A stretch of 64,000 bases of DNA, taken from CAZJRQ01 sp964548535. GTDB lineage: Bacteria > Bacillota > Clostridia > Oscillospirales > Ruminococcaceae. The first letter of the stretch is position 1. Each line of letters opens with the position of its first letter. Positions 17,249-25,732 of the stretch are shown here, in pieces. The position numbers and the translations under genes were made by a program. Where the stretch lies: assembly GCA_964548535.1 (NCBI GenBank), contig CAZJRQ010000001.1:163795-227794 (forward strand), written 5' to 3'. The notes beneath the pieces are model-generated. The model saw nothing but the letters and a program-made list of their open reading frames with translations. It was not told the origin of the DNA and ran no database searches.

Positions 17249-18400
17249 TTAAGCAGCCAAATTCATAGCTGTCATCATCAAAACTGCTGTTGCAATTATA
17301 AAAATCAACGAAAAACATACTACTATCCCAAGCCCCATTGACATTACAGCATTAGTGCTTTTTAAAAATTGACTGCACTCTTTTTGGTCAAATAAATCAT
17401 TTATTATAGTTGCTATTGTAATAATAAATTTTATTGCGAGTATAGCTAAAATTGGTTTTAACACGATAATACAAATCGCGATTATACCTATTACACCTGT
17501 CCCAGATCTGATAACACCCATGCTTCCGTATACTGTTGAATATGCCTCTGAAACTGCTCCGCCAACTAGTGGTATAAAGCTTGACGCTGCAAATTTCATT
17601 GTTCTTGTTGTCAATGTATCAGCCGCTGTTCCTGTAATGCTTTGCAGTGTTAATAGTCCTGTGAAAATTGTCATCATTCCGCCTAAAATCCATGTTACAC
17701 ATTTCTTTATTGATTCAGCTACTCCACAAAAATTTAATTCTGGATTAATTGCAGCAACTAATGAAACTGCTAAAATTATACTTAAAAAAGGCATTAAAAC
17801 TTTACTTGAAACTACAGCTATAATTTCACAAAGTGCAAGCGTAATAGCATAGTAGCTTCCACCGGTTACTACACTTCCGCTGGCAGCTGACACACTTGAA
17901 AATATTGGTATGTATGCTATCATAAATTCTGACATTCTATTTAGTGATGTATTTATAAGCTCAAAGCTAGAATATATTGTGTCATACATTACTGTTATCG
18001 AGCACAATACGCCAATTAGCTTAAATGTTTTAACCAAGCCTGATCCCTCAGGTGCCATGCTTTGTGACATCGCACATAAAATAGTCACCGCGATAATTTT
18101 ACCTAGCATTATTATAGGGCTTTTCAAAGCATCACCAAAGGACGAAATTACATTTTTTATAACGTCAATTACTGATACACCAGACACACCCTCAGCCTTG
18201 TCAATTGTTATATCCTGCTCGTCTAATGCACCAGCAACCTCATCATCTGTTGCTGAATCAAGAGCTTCATTTATTTGATCTACTATCTCACCGTATTCTT
18301 TTGTTTGTCTAAAATCATCAGCACTTTCCTGTGCATGTACTGCTTGAGGAAAAACAAAAAATGCTGAAATAGTAATTATAAATACAATAATCTTTTTCAT
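17249..18400 (-). CDS. spoIIIAE: Stage III sporulation protein AE
   Basis: This 383-residue polytopic membrane protein is the proposed export-gate-like part of the SpoIIIA channel. A cleavable-looking signal segment (FIITISAFFVFPQAVHAQE) is followed by an extracytoplasmic acidic region and about seven membrane helices. Family stretches include PEGSGLVKTFKLIG, RTMKFAASSFIPLVGGAVSEAYSTV and the final MGLGIVVCFSLIFIIATA. It follows spoIIIAD by 15 bases. Confidence 0.96.
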   Translation of the reverse strand: MKKIIVFIITISAFFVFPQAVHAQESADDFRQTKEYGEIVDQINEALDSATDDEVAGALDEQDITIDKAEGVSGVSVIDVIKNVISSFGDALKSPIIMLGKIIAVTILCAMSQSMAPEGSGLVKTFKLIGVLCSITVMYDTIYSSFELINTSLNRMSEFMIAYIPIFSSVSAASGSVVTGGSYYAITLALCEIIAVVSSKVLMPFLSIILAVSLVAAINPELNFCGVAESIKKCVTWILGGMMTIFTGLLTLQSITGTAADTLTTRTMKFAASSFIPLVGGAVSEAYSTVYGSMGVIRSGTGVIGIIAICIIVLKPILAILAIKFIITIATIINDLFDQKECSQFLKSTNAVMSMGLGIVVCFSLIFIIATAVLMMTAMNLAA

Positions 18401-18415
18401 AATATTCCTTTTGTT

Positions 18416-18802
18416 TTAAACTAACAATCCTTCTATTATTCCAATTACTGCGCGGAATAACGGCAGTGAAATCACCAGCATTGACACCTTGCCCGCAAGC
18501 TCTAATTGAGATGCAAGACAATTTTCTTTGCAATCACGACAGCAATCACACGCAAGCTGTGTGAGATAACAAATTCCCAAACCCTTGAAAATTATTGTTA
18601 AGTATTCACTGCTCATATCCGCTTGAAAAAACAGCTCCTTTATGATTGACTGAACTTTTATAAATTCCCCAACTACCTTTAGCGTAATTATACAAGCTAC
18701 AGCTATCACCAAAACTGTTTTTATGTCTCCCCCATCCTTCTCAAGGATTTTACATATTACACATGCGGTAAGGCAAAAAGCCACAATCATTATAATATCC
18801 AT
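18416..18802 (-). CDS. spoIIIAD: Stage III sporulation protein AD
   Basis: This 128-residue protein is taken from the ATG at 18802 (MDIIMIVAFCLTAC), which lines up with the Bacillus protein; longer frames would add residues encoded by the repeated leader element. It has four predicted membrane segments and the family stretch LTIIFKGLGICYLTQLACDCC followed by ASQLELAGKVSMLVISLPLF. The Cys-rich CDCCRDCKENC loop is unusual. Unlike the other spoIIIA genes, it is preceded by a 92-base gap holding the repeated leader. Confidence 0.92.
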   Translation of the reverse strand: MDIIMIVAFCLTACVICKILEKDGGDIKTVLVIAVACIITLKVVGEFIKVQSIIKELFFQADMSSEYLTIIFKGLGICYLTQLACDCCRDCKENCLASQLELAGKVSMLVISLPLFRAVIGIIEGLLV

Positions 18803-18898
18803 TTTTACACCCATTCCAAAAGCTTGCACAAAACACAAATGAAATTCAGCTTGGGCTCGTCCTCGCTTTCTTATTTTTATTGTTTATGTGAAACTTAT
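18801..18898 (-). promoter_or_regulatory. Repeated leader element, copy A (before spoIIIAD)
   Basis: On the minus strand this stretch aligns with 28300-28396 over its whole length; the core of 36 bases matches at 28 positions. Shared blocks are ATAAGTTTCA-ATAAAC, GAAAG, GGAC-AG-CC, GCTGAATTTCA and TTTGGA--ATGGG. CCAAGCT (18848-18854) can pair with AGC-TT-TTGG (18816-18824), just before the spoIIIAD ribosome binding site. The element starts at the spoIIIAC stop codon and ends at the spoIIIAD start. Confidence 0.7.
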
Positions 18899-19089
18899 AG
18901 GCCAAAAACATCTTTTATAGTTTCAAATAAGTTTCCTATTTGATTAACAATCATCATAAGTACAACAATTAGTCCTGCTAGAGTAGTCATCATTGCTTGT
19001 TCATCACGCTCAGCTCGTTTTAAAAGTTGGTTAAGCACAGCTACTATAATTCCAATTGCTGCTATTTTAAAAATAAGATCAACATCCAT
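18895..19089 (-). CDS. spoIIIAC: Stage III sporulation protein AC
   Basis: This 64-residue membrane protein has two helices and matches SpoIIIAC over its whole length: MDVDLIFKIAAIGIIVAVL at the start and MMTTLAGLIVVLMMIVNQI, then an amphipathic end IKDVFGL. It is a small component of the SpoIIIA complex. It follows spoIIIAB by 13 bases with a GGAG ribosome binding site. Confidence 0.95.
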   Translation of the reverse strand: MDVDLIFKIAAIGIIVAVLNQLLKRAERDEQAMMTTLAGLIVVLMMIVNQIGNLFETIKDVFGL

Positions 19090-19102
19090 TTTTACTACTC
19101 CT

Positions 19103-19597
19103 TTATATTAGAATTACAGCTAAAAAAGCTCCTCCCAAAATTCCTATTGAATTGTAAAGCCTGCATTTTGTGCCGCTATCTTCTGCAAGTCGTTTGAAAT
19201 TGTTATTGTAATAATCTTTATAATGCTTTATAATTGCAATTTGACCGTCTAAATCAGTACTGCCTAGTTCATAAAAAAAAGTCTGCAAATTGTTTTTTTC
19301 GTCACTAGTTAATTCAAATTTTGTATGCTCAATCAACTGTGAAATATTCTCTTTAATTTCATAATCATCTATGTCAACTTGAATAAAATCTACATCTTTT
19401 AAGTCACTGCAATTATAAAAATGTAAAATTAACTCTTTTAAAGTGCAAGCGTTATATCTAATCATTATTTCTGTTTCTTCTAACATTCTGATAATTTTCT
19501 TTAAATCCTTACAATGCTGTCTTACTCTTTCTGACAGAGTAAATCCAATAAGTGCACAGAAAATTATCATTAGTATTATTCCGATAATCTTAGCCAC
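19103..19597 (-). CDS. spoIIIAB: Stage III sporulation protein AB
   Basis: The frame is open from a TTG at 19618, but the GTG at 19597 (VAKIIGIILMIIFCALIGF) aligns better with the Bacillus start and has GGGTG upstream, giving about 164 residues. An N-terminal membrane segment is followed by ERVRQHCKDLKKIIRMLEETEIMIRY, typical of SpoIIIAB. A helical cytoplasmic domain and a C-terminal membrane segment (GILGGAFLAVILI) follow. The fold is related to type II/IV secretion platform proteins. The spoIIIAA stop codon lies just inside it. Confidence 0.93.
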   Translation of the reverse strand: MAKIIGIILMIIFCALIGFTLSERVRQHCKDLKKIIRMLEETEIMIRYNACTLKELILHFYNCSDLKDVDFIQVDIDDYEIKENISQLIEHTKFELTSDEKNNLQTFFYELGSTDLDGQIAIIKHYKDYYNNNFKRLAEDSGTKCRLYNSIGILGGAFLAVILI

Positions 19598-20534
19598 TTT
19601 TATCACCCAACTTTGCAAATGATGTAAGTTGTCCGCACATTGATCCTGTTCCTAGCATTGCAGCAAAATCAAACACTCTATCTTTAATTAGTTTTGAAAT
19701 CACTGGACGTCTTTTTAAATCATCAAGTGACGCAGCATGACAAGTAGCAATTAATTTTACACCAGAATTCACAGCATATTCTAAAGCCTTTAAATCCTCT
19801 TTTGAACCAATTTCATCGCACACTAAAACAACTGGTGACATCACTTTAACGGCTGTCATTATTCCGTCATACTTAGAATATGAAGAAAACACATCTGACA
19901 TCACACCAATATTGTTTTGAGAAATACCATCTTTAGTTGCTGATAATTCATTTCTTTCATCAATAATAGATATTCTAGTATTAACACCGATTTGACTGCA
20001 TAAATCCCTAAGTATTGTGGTTTTGCCGCTTGACGGAGGTCCTGCTATAATTAAGGAGGATACGCTTTTATCAAAAGCTTTACTATAAATATCTTTTGAG
20101 CAGCCGCAGACTTCTCTTGCTATTCTAATATTGATTGATGATACATTTTTTACTGTATCAACCGAAAAATCTCGTGACGGATTTAAAACTGCTGTGCCGC
20201 AAAATCCAACTCTATTACCACCGTCGGTTGTAATATAACCTCTAGAAATTTCTCTATGAAAACTATGTATTGAATTTTGAAAAGCCCGTTTAAATGTCAA
20301 ATCTATATCCTCAAAGCATACGTCAACTGCCTCAAAACTAGTATTCATCAAACGTCCGTCCTGTGTTACAAAATACTCTTTTCCAAACACTGTAACAGTA
20401 AGCTTTTTGCCTAGCCTTAGACGTATTTCCTGTATTCTTTCTCGCTCAATATCCGAAACTGAAATAATGGCATTTTTAATTTTCGGTGTCAAAAGCTCAT
20501 AAGAAAATTTTAACTTGCTTATTTCTTTGTTCAT
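19590..20534 (-). CDS. spoIIIAA: Stage III sporulation protein AA (ATPase)
   Basis: SpoIIIAA is the 314-residue secretion-type ATPase that powers the SpoIIIA channel on the mother-cell side. Walker A GPPSSGKT is at 165-172; SIIDERNELSA and VLVCDEIGSKEDLKAL hold the acidic residues. The N-terminal part carries the family pattern IQEIRLRLGKKL and HREISRGYITTDGGNRVGFCG. It is the first gene of the operon and ends inside spoIIIAB. Confidence 0.96.
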   Translation of the reverse strand: MNKEISKLKFSYELLTPKIKNAIISVSDIERERIQEIRLRLGKKLTVTVFGKEYFVTQDGRLMNTSFEAVDVCFEDIDLTFKRAFQNSIHSFHREISRGYITTDGGNRVGFCGTAVLNPSRDFSVDTVKNVSSINIRIAREVCGCSKDIYSKAFDKSVSSLIIAGPPSSGKTTILRDLCSQIGVNTRISIIDERNELSATKDGISQNNIGVMSDVFSSYSKYDGIMTAVKVMSPVVLVCDEIGSKEDLKALEYAVNSGVKLIATCHAASLDDLKRRPVISKLIKDRVFDFAAMLGTGSMCGQLTSFAKLGDKSG

Positions 20535-20552
20535 TTATATCAGTCCTTTCGC

Positions 20553-20581
20553 AGTGTATATAATTAATCAGTCCAAAATTC
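20553..20581 (-). promoter_or_regulatory. Possible sigma-E-type promoter of spoIIIA
   Basis: On the minus strand GAATTTT and TATACACT are separated by about 14 bases, close to the sigma-E pattern (ATA-type -35, CATACA-T -10). The predicted start would fall very near the AAAGGA site of spoIIIAA, which weakens the call. Confidence 0.3.
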
Positions 20582-20705
20582 ACTTAGATTTTATTAAACT
20601 AAGCTCCACTTGTCCATAGGCATGTTTTATATTATGCTGTGATTGTACGAGATATGCTTAATCGTAAAAAATTATTAAATTGTGAAATTTATATAGATTA
20701 TTTGC

Positions 20706-20734
20706 TTGTAAGTAATAGGGATTTATGATATAAT
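20706..20734 (+). promoter_or_regulatory. Promoter of the moxR operon
   Basis: TTGTAA and TATAAT are 17 bases apart, with an extended TGA before the -10. AGGAGGAG lies before the moxR ATG. The rest of the 262-base divergent gap shows nothing else clear. Confidence 0.65.
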
Positions 20735-20796
20735 AAAAAGATAAATAATAGATTTTTAGCATGTTGTAGAATACTAGAATACAGGAGGAGATTTTA

Positions 20797-21765
20797 ATGT
20801 CTCAAAATTTATCACAAGAACACAAAGAAATACTTCAAATGTCACAGGATATCATCGATGAAATTAGAAAAGTTGTCATCGGTAAAGATGAAATTATAAT
20901 AAAAGTGCTGCTCTCAATTCTTGCAGGCGGTCATATTTTAATTGAAGATATACCTGGTGTAGGTAAGACCACTCTTGCTTTGTCGCTTTCAAAAGCTTTA
21001 TCACTCGATTATAAGCGACTTCAATTTACACCGGATGTTTTGCCAACAGATGTTACTGGATTTTCAATTCTTAACAAAGAAACACATAAGTTTGAATTTA
21101 AACCTGGTGCAGCAATGACTAATCTTTTTCTTGCTGATGAAATTAATCGTACTTCATCAAAAACTCAATCTGCTCTTTTGGAAGTTATGGAGGAGGGCAA
21201 GGTTACGGTAGATGGTGTGACATATACAATGCCAGATCCTTATATTGTTATTGCAACTCAAAATCCAATTGGGTCAATCGGTACTCAAATGCTGCCGGAA
21301 TCTCAAATGGATAGATTTTTTGTGCGCTTAACAATGGGATATCCTAGTCTTGAAAGCGAAGTTGCTATGCTTAAATCAAAGCACAATCAAGTCACTGTTG
21401 ATACTGTTAACGCTGTTGCAACTGCTGAACAGATAATTAAAGCTCAAAATATCGTTGACAATATTTATGTTGATGATAGGGTTTTTGAATATATTGCCAA
21501 ACTTGCTGAAGCTACTAGAAAACACTCTTTTATCAAGCTTGGGCTTTCTCCTCGTGGTACGGTTGCACTTCTAAAAATGACTAAAGCGACTGCTCTTTTA
21601 AAAGGACGTGAGTTTGTTATTCCTGATGATGTAATTTATTCTTTTAATGATGTTGTTTCACACAGAATTTTACTTAATTCAAAAGCTAAAATTAATGGAG
21701 CAACACATGAAAGTGTACTTAAAGATATTTTATCATCCGTTACTGTTCCGACTATAAATAAGTAG
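20797..21765 (+). CDS. MoxR family AAA+ ATPase
   Basis: This 322-residue MoxR-type AAA+ ATPase has Walker A GVGKTTL at 54-60, Walker B LFLADEINR followed by TSSKTQSALLEVMEE, the sensor ATQNPIGSIGTQMLPESQMDRF, and a C-terminal lid with HSFIKLGLSPRGTVALL. MoxR proteins act as chaperones for partner proteins. Here it is followed by a DUF58 protein and a transglutaminase-like membrane protein, a widely conserved trio whose job is poorly known, though envelope maturation is suspected. It has a strong ribosome binding site. Confidence 0.95.
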   Translation: MSQNLSQEHKEILQMSQDIIDEIRKVVIGKDEIIIKVLLSILAGGHILIEDIPGVGKTTLALSLSKALSLDYKRLQFTPDVLPTDVTGFSILNKETHKFEFKPGAAMTNLFLADEINRTSSKTQSALLEVMEEGKVTVDGVTYTMPDPYIVIATQNPIGSIGTQMLPESQMDRFFVRLTMGYPSLESEVAMLKSKHNQVTVDTVNAVATAEQIIKAQNIVDNIYVDDRVFEYIAKLAEATRKHSFIKLGLSPRGTVALLKMTKATALLKGREFVIPDDVIYSFNDVVSHRILLNSKAKINGATHESVLKDILSSVTVPTINK

Positions 21766-21776
21766 GTGATTTTGCA

Positions 21777-22988
21777 ATGGTTGCTATTTACATTATACTT
21801 TTTATATCATCACTGCTTTTTTATATTCTTTTTGTAGGAAAACTTTCGTTTTATATTTTTTCTTTCTTTCTACTAACTCCGATAATTTTGAGAGTATTAT
21901 TAGAAATATCAAAAAAGTCTGTTCATATTACTTTCCTAAAAAACAAGCAGTTTTCAGGCAGAAATGATAAAATTCCTGTAATATTGAAAATTGAAAATCG
22001 AGGTTTTTTACCTATTCCGAACTGCCTGATTTCTATTGCTTACACTACACTTGTTGATAATACTACTGAGATTTTAAAAATCAACAGTCCTATTTTTCCA
22101 AAAAATGCTCAGTACCTTACTTTAAATATCAGTGCACAACACTATGGCACTATAAATTTTAGAATTAGTGAAATAAAAATTATTGATATGTTAAGGCTTT
22201 CAAAAACTAAAGTTCCGATTTCTAAACAAGATATTTTTGTTTCACAAATGAAAACTATTGTTGTTCCTAATTATGAGGAGCTTGAGAATAATATTTCAAA
22301 CTACACAAACTTGGATATTGAATCTGATAATTATTCTAAAAACAAAAAAGGTGATGACCCTTCTGAAATCTTCAATATACGTGAATACACTGCTGGAGAT
22401 AAAATAAGCAGGATTCATTGGAACTTAACAGCTAAACAAGATGAAATCATGATAAAAGATTGCTCTATGCCTATTGCAAATTCTATTGTAATTATTGTAA
22501 ATCTTTTTATTGATAAGTCATCAAAAAATAGTGACTATTTAGATTTATATGATGGACTAATTGAAACTATTTCTCTTATCTCAAATTATTTAGCTCAAAA
22601 TCATTGTAATCACAAAATAATTTGGTATAACAGTAAGATAAATCAAAACGTTACCTACGAAATAACTGATATTGACAGCTATGAATACATGATAAGTATG
22701 CTTTTACAAACGCCAACATGCTTTGAAAATAATGATGTAGTTAACAACTTAATAGATGATTACAGCGAAATTTCAAAATGCGGTCATTTAATTTACTGCT
22801 CATCAGACAAGAATGACAATCAATACAGTGTGCTGACAGATTTCATAAGCTTTACAAAATATACGTCTTTATTAATTGAAAAAAATGTTGACGTTTACAA
22901 TAATGTTTTAAATAATGAAGATAATTGTGAAATTATTAGAGTATCCTCAAATTCAGTTTATCAGAGTATTATAAATCTTCACTTATAA
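21777..22988 (+). CDS. DUF58 domain protein
   Basis: This is a 403-residue protein with two N-terminal membrane segments (about 1-45), an extracytoplasmic beta-rich stretch, and a cytoplasmic DUF58 region. The DUF58 signature is the segment with FNIREYTAGDKISRIHWNLTA (about 200-220) followed by DEIMIKDCSMP. The rest is vWA-like. It probably scaffolds the MoxR ATPase at the membrane. It starts 11 bases after moxR and is 18 bases before the next gene, so the three are one operon. Confidence 0.93.
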   Translation: MVAIYIILFISSLLFYILFVGKLSFYIFSFFLLTPIILRVLLEISKKSVHITFLKNKQFSGRNDKIPVILKIENRGFLPIPNCLISIAYTTLVDNTTEILKINSPIFPKNAQYLTLNISAQHYGTINFRISEIKIIDMLRLSKTKVPISKQDIFVSQMKTIVVPNYEELENNISNYTNLDIESDNYSKNKKGDDPSEIFNIREYTAGDKISRIHWNLTAKQDEIMIKDCSMPIANSIVIIVNLFIDKSSKNSDYLDLYDGLIETISLISNYLAQNHCNHKIIWYNSKINQNVTYEITDIDSYEYMISMLLQTPTCFENNDVVNNLIDDYSEISKCGHLIYCSSDKNDNQYSVLTDFISFTKYTSLLIEKNVDVYNNVLNNEDNCEIIRVSSNSVYQSIINLHL

Positions 22989-23006
22989 ATATATAAAGGT
23001 GGCAAC

Positions 23007-25643
23007 ATGAAAAAAAAGAAAAAAACAATTACTCCAAATTCTGATACGATTGCTTTAAATAATATTAGGGTTGATGATGACATAAAATTTTCATCTGATA
23101 AAGATTTGAATATTGGCAACTTCAAAGTTGTACAATTCTTTATAGTATTTATCACTACTATTTGTACATTGTATATGGCTGTTTCTTTTCTAGAAATAGA
23201 AGTTGAAAATATTAAAATGATATTTTCTGTTTCTTTGCTTTCGTTTTCGTTCTCAGTAATTAATCAAAAAAACAGAATCGCAAAATTTATAGGAATCGGT
23301 TGTTTAGCGATTCACACTATTTCATTATTCTCTAAGCTATCGGCGATCAGAAATGGTTTTTTTATAGTTATAAATACCTATTTAAAAAAGGCAAATCAGA
23401 CAAGCACAGTTTTTGGCACATATTTAAAAACGATAAACCCTGCTGAATATGAATACTGTCAGACACAGTTTTTCATATTCTTTGCAACGATTTTAATTAC
23501 AGTACTTGCAATCGCTTGCAGCATAAAAATTGATTTTCCATTAATGTTAGTAATGACTTTTCCGGTTTTTGAACTTGGTGTATACTGGGGCTGGAACCCA
23601 AAACTTTGGACAGCCATAGGGCTATTTTCCTGCTGGGTAATTGTATTATCACTTCACATAATAAACCATTCTACTAACAAAGAAGGCAGAGGTAACACCT
23701 TTGCTATTCATAAAAAGAAAAATATTTTCTATTTCACATCAGAGAACATCAAATACAACTTCTTTTCTATCTATGCAAAACTAATTGCTGTTTTGTGCGC
23801 TGTAGTTTTTCTGTTTACTGCTCTTTTCTCTAGCTTGACTGGGTTTGTAAGACCTGAAAAGTTTAACGCTCTTAGAAAAGAAATTTCCACAACTGTTGAT
23901 GATATTGCATATAAAGGTTTTTCAGAGGCTATGGCAGATAGCGACGGTATCTTTGGTTTGTTTTCTACCAAAACTGTTGGCGGAATAAACGGTGGAAAGC
24001 TAGGTAGATCATCAAGCATTAGTTTTAACGGATCTACTGCACTGAAAATTGAAACTGAAAAAGTGTCATACCCTCTTTATCTTAAAGGATATGTTGCGGG
24101 AGAATACAAGAACAACAATTGGACTCAAATTGACATTGACAAAAATGATGACATATTCTCAACGTTTGATGAAAATGAAATATGGCCGCAGGATTTCAAT
24201 TATATGATGATTAATGAACAAATGCTTGCTTATCCTGAATATCCAATTATGATTGGTGATACGCAAGAAATGGATGTTACTGTTGTTGGTGCTAGCAAAA
24301 AATTTGCTTATGCTCCATATATGTCGCTGTATTCTGAAGCTGACACATCGGACAACAAGAAAATGACTCCAAACAAAGAATCATTTGTTGATCTAAACAG
24401 CAAAAAATATAGCATTAACTTTTTTAATATGTCTCCTCTCGGAAACACATGGGAGGATATTTCAAATAGGTTAATTGAACGTTCTTACTTTGATAACTCA
24501 CTTAACAATAACTATGCGCAATTTATTTACGACAATTATTTGGATATACAAGAATCACAGGCGCTGGATTCTGCTTATGATTCAATAATGCACTCATACA
24601 ACTATGATGAATCATTTATGCAAAATCCAGTTTTTGCAGCTGGCGCAGTTGCAGATTATCTTAGTGAAAACTATAAATATACTCTTTCACCTGGTCAAAC
24701 TCCAAGTGATGAAGATTTTATTGATTATTTTCTCACTGAACAAAAAGAAGGATTCTGCTCATACTTCGCTTCAACTGGTGTTATGCTTATGAGAAGATTA
24801 GGTATTCCTGCTAGATATGTAGAAGGTTATGTTGTTCTTCCAACACAGTTTGACAACAATGATGGCGAAAAGCAAACAATAACTGTAACCGACAAATCTG
24901 CACATGCTTGGTGCGAAATTTTCATTAGCGGTATCGGTTGGGTGCCATGTGAATTTACTCCTGGATATCAAAATGACAACCCCAATATGACGACAGATGA
25001 AAAAGATCCTAACGAAATTAAAACTACTACAACTACAATTACTACCAAAACTGATAATCTCAATTCCAACTCTGATAGTTCTCAAAGCAGTTCTTCATCT
25101 AACTCAGATTCTTCAAAAGAGACGAATTCTTCTTCAACTATCAGCAGCAGTTTAGCTGACACCATAAGTCAAAAAAGTGGTTCAAATACAAATGATAACA
25201 AGCATGATTTTACATTTATTTGCTATATTTTAGGGGCTATTCTCATATTTGCGTTGGTAATTCTTAGACGAAAATACAACTTAACAGAACGAAAAAAGCG
25301 TTTTAATTCTCCCGATAAAAATAAAGCTTTATTAAACATTTATCAGTATTATCTCAAGTATTTATCCCTTATTTCAATTCAATCAAACAAAAACCTTACA
25401 GATACTCAGCTTGCAAAAGAGTTAATTTTACAGTGTAAAGAAAAGGGAATAAAAATAAATGGTGATGATTTTATTAAACTTTCTAATCTAGCAGTAAAGT
25501 CTGAGATGAGCAACGAAGAGATTTCTGCTGAAGAAATTAAATTTTCTAAAAAAGCTCTTGCTGATGTAGCAAAAAATGTCGTACGTAACGAACTATCACC
25601 TCTGAAAAAATTTGTTTCTAAATGGATTTATAATCTATACTAA
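23007..25643 (+). CDS. Transglutaminase-like membrane protein (TgpA/DUF3488 type)
   Basis: This is an 878-residue polytopic protein. About six membrane segments (40-270) precede an extracytoplasmic domain with a transglutaminase core. The catalytic Cys is C584 in EGFCSYFASTG, the His is H633 in SAHAWCEIF, and the acidic residue is probably E649 in WVPCEFTPGY. A Thr/Ser/Asn-rich linker (about 670-730) leads to a last membrane helix (737-753) and a cytoplasmic DUF4129-like tail. It may cross-link or cleave envelope proteins; no substrate can be named. The moxR-DUF58 context is standard. Two long hairpins follow it. Confidence 0.93.
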   Translation: MKKKKKTITPNSDTIALNNIRVDDDIKFSSDKDLNIGNFKVVQFFIVFITTICTLYMAVSFLEIEVENIKMIFSVSLLSFSFSVINQKNRIAKFIGIGCLAIHTISLFSKLSAIRNGFFIVINTYLKKANQTSTVFGTYLKTINPAEYEYCQTQFFIFFATILITVLAIACSIKIDFPLMLVMTFPVFELGVYWGWNPKLWTAIGLFSCWVIVLSLHIINHSTNKEGRGNTFAIHKKKNIFYFTSENIKYNFFSIYAKLIAVLCAVVFLFTALFSSLTGFVRPEKFNALRKEISTTVDDIAYKGFSEAMADSDGIFGLFSTKTVGGINGGKLGRSSSISFNGSTALKIETEKVSYPLYLKGYVAGEYKNNNWTQIDIDKNDDIFSTFDENEIWPQDFNYMMINEQMLAYPEYPIMIGDTQEMDVTVVGASKKFAYAPYMSLYSEADTSDNKKMTPNKESFVDLNSKKYSINFFNMSPLGNTWEDISNRLIERSYFDNSLNNNYAQFIYDNYLDIQESQALDSAYDSIMHSYNYDESFMQNPVFAAGAVADYLSENYKYTLSPGQTPSDEDFIDYFLTEQKEGFCSYFASTGVMLMRRLGIPARYVEGYVVLPTQFDNNDGEKQTITVTDKSAHAWCEIFISGIGWVPCEFTPGYQNDNPNMTTDEKDPNEIKTTTTTITTKTDNLNSNSDSSQSSSSSNSDSSKETNSSSTISSSLADTISQKSGSNTNDNKHDFTFICYILGAILIFALVILRRKYNLTERKKRFNSPDKNKALLNIYQYYLKYLSLISIQSNKNLTDTQLAKELILQCKEKGIKINGDDFIKLSNLAVKSEMSNEEISAEEIKFSKKALADVAKNVVRNELSPLKKFVSKWIYNLY

Positions 25644-25649
25644 ACTAAA

Positions 25650-25687
25650 AATAAGCACTTCTTGTTCATTCAAGAAGTGCTTATTTG
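25650..25687. terminator. Bidirectional terminator hairpin 1
   Basis: AAATAAGCACTTCTTG and its exact complement form a 16-bp stem with a TTCATT loop between the two convergent operons. Confidence 0.85.
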
Positions 25688-25691
25688 CGCA

Positions 25692-25730
25692 AAAAAGCTG
25701 ATTTGCAATTAACACAAATCAGCTTTTTTA
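25692..25730. terminator. Bidirectional terminator hairpin 2
   Basis: AAAAAAGCTGATTTG and its exact complement form a 15-bp stem with a nine-base loop. A and T tracts on both sides allow it to work in both directions. It ends just before the SCIFF maturase stop codon. Confidence 0.88.
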
Positions 25731-25732
25731 TA

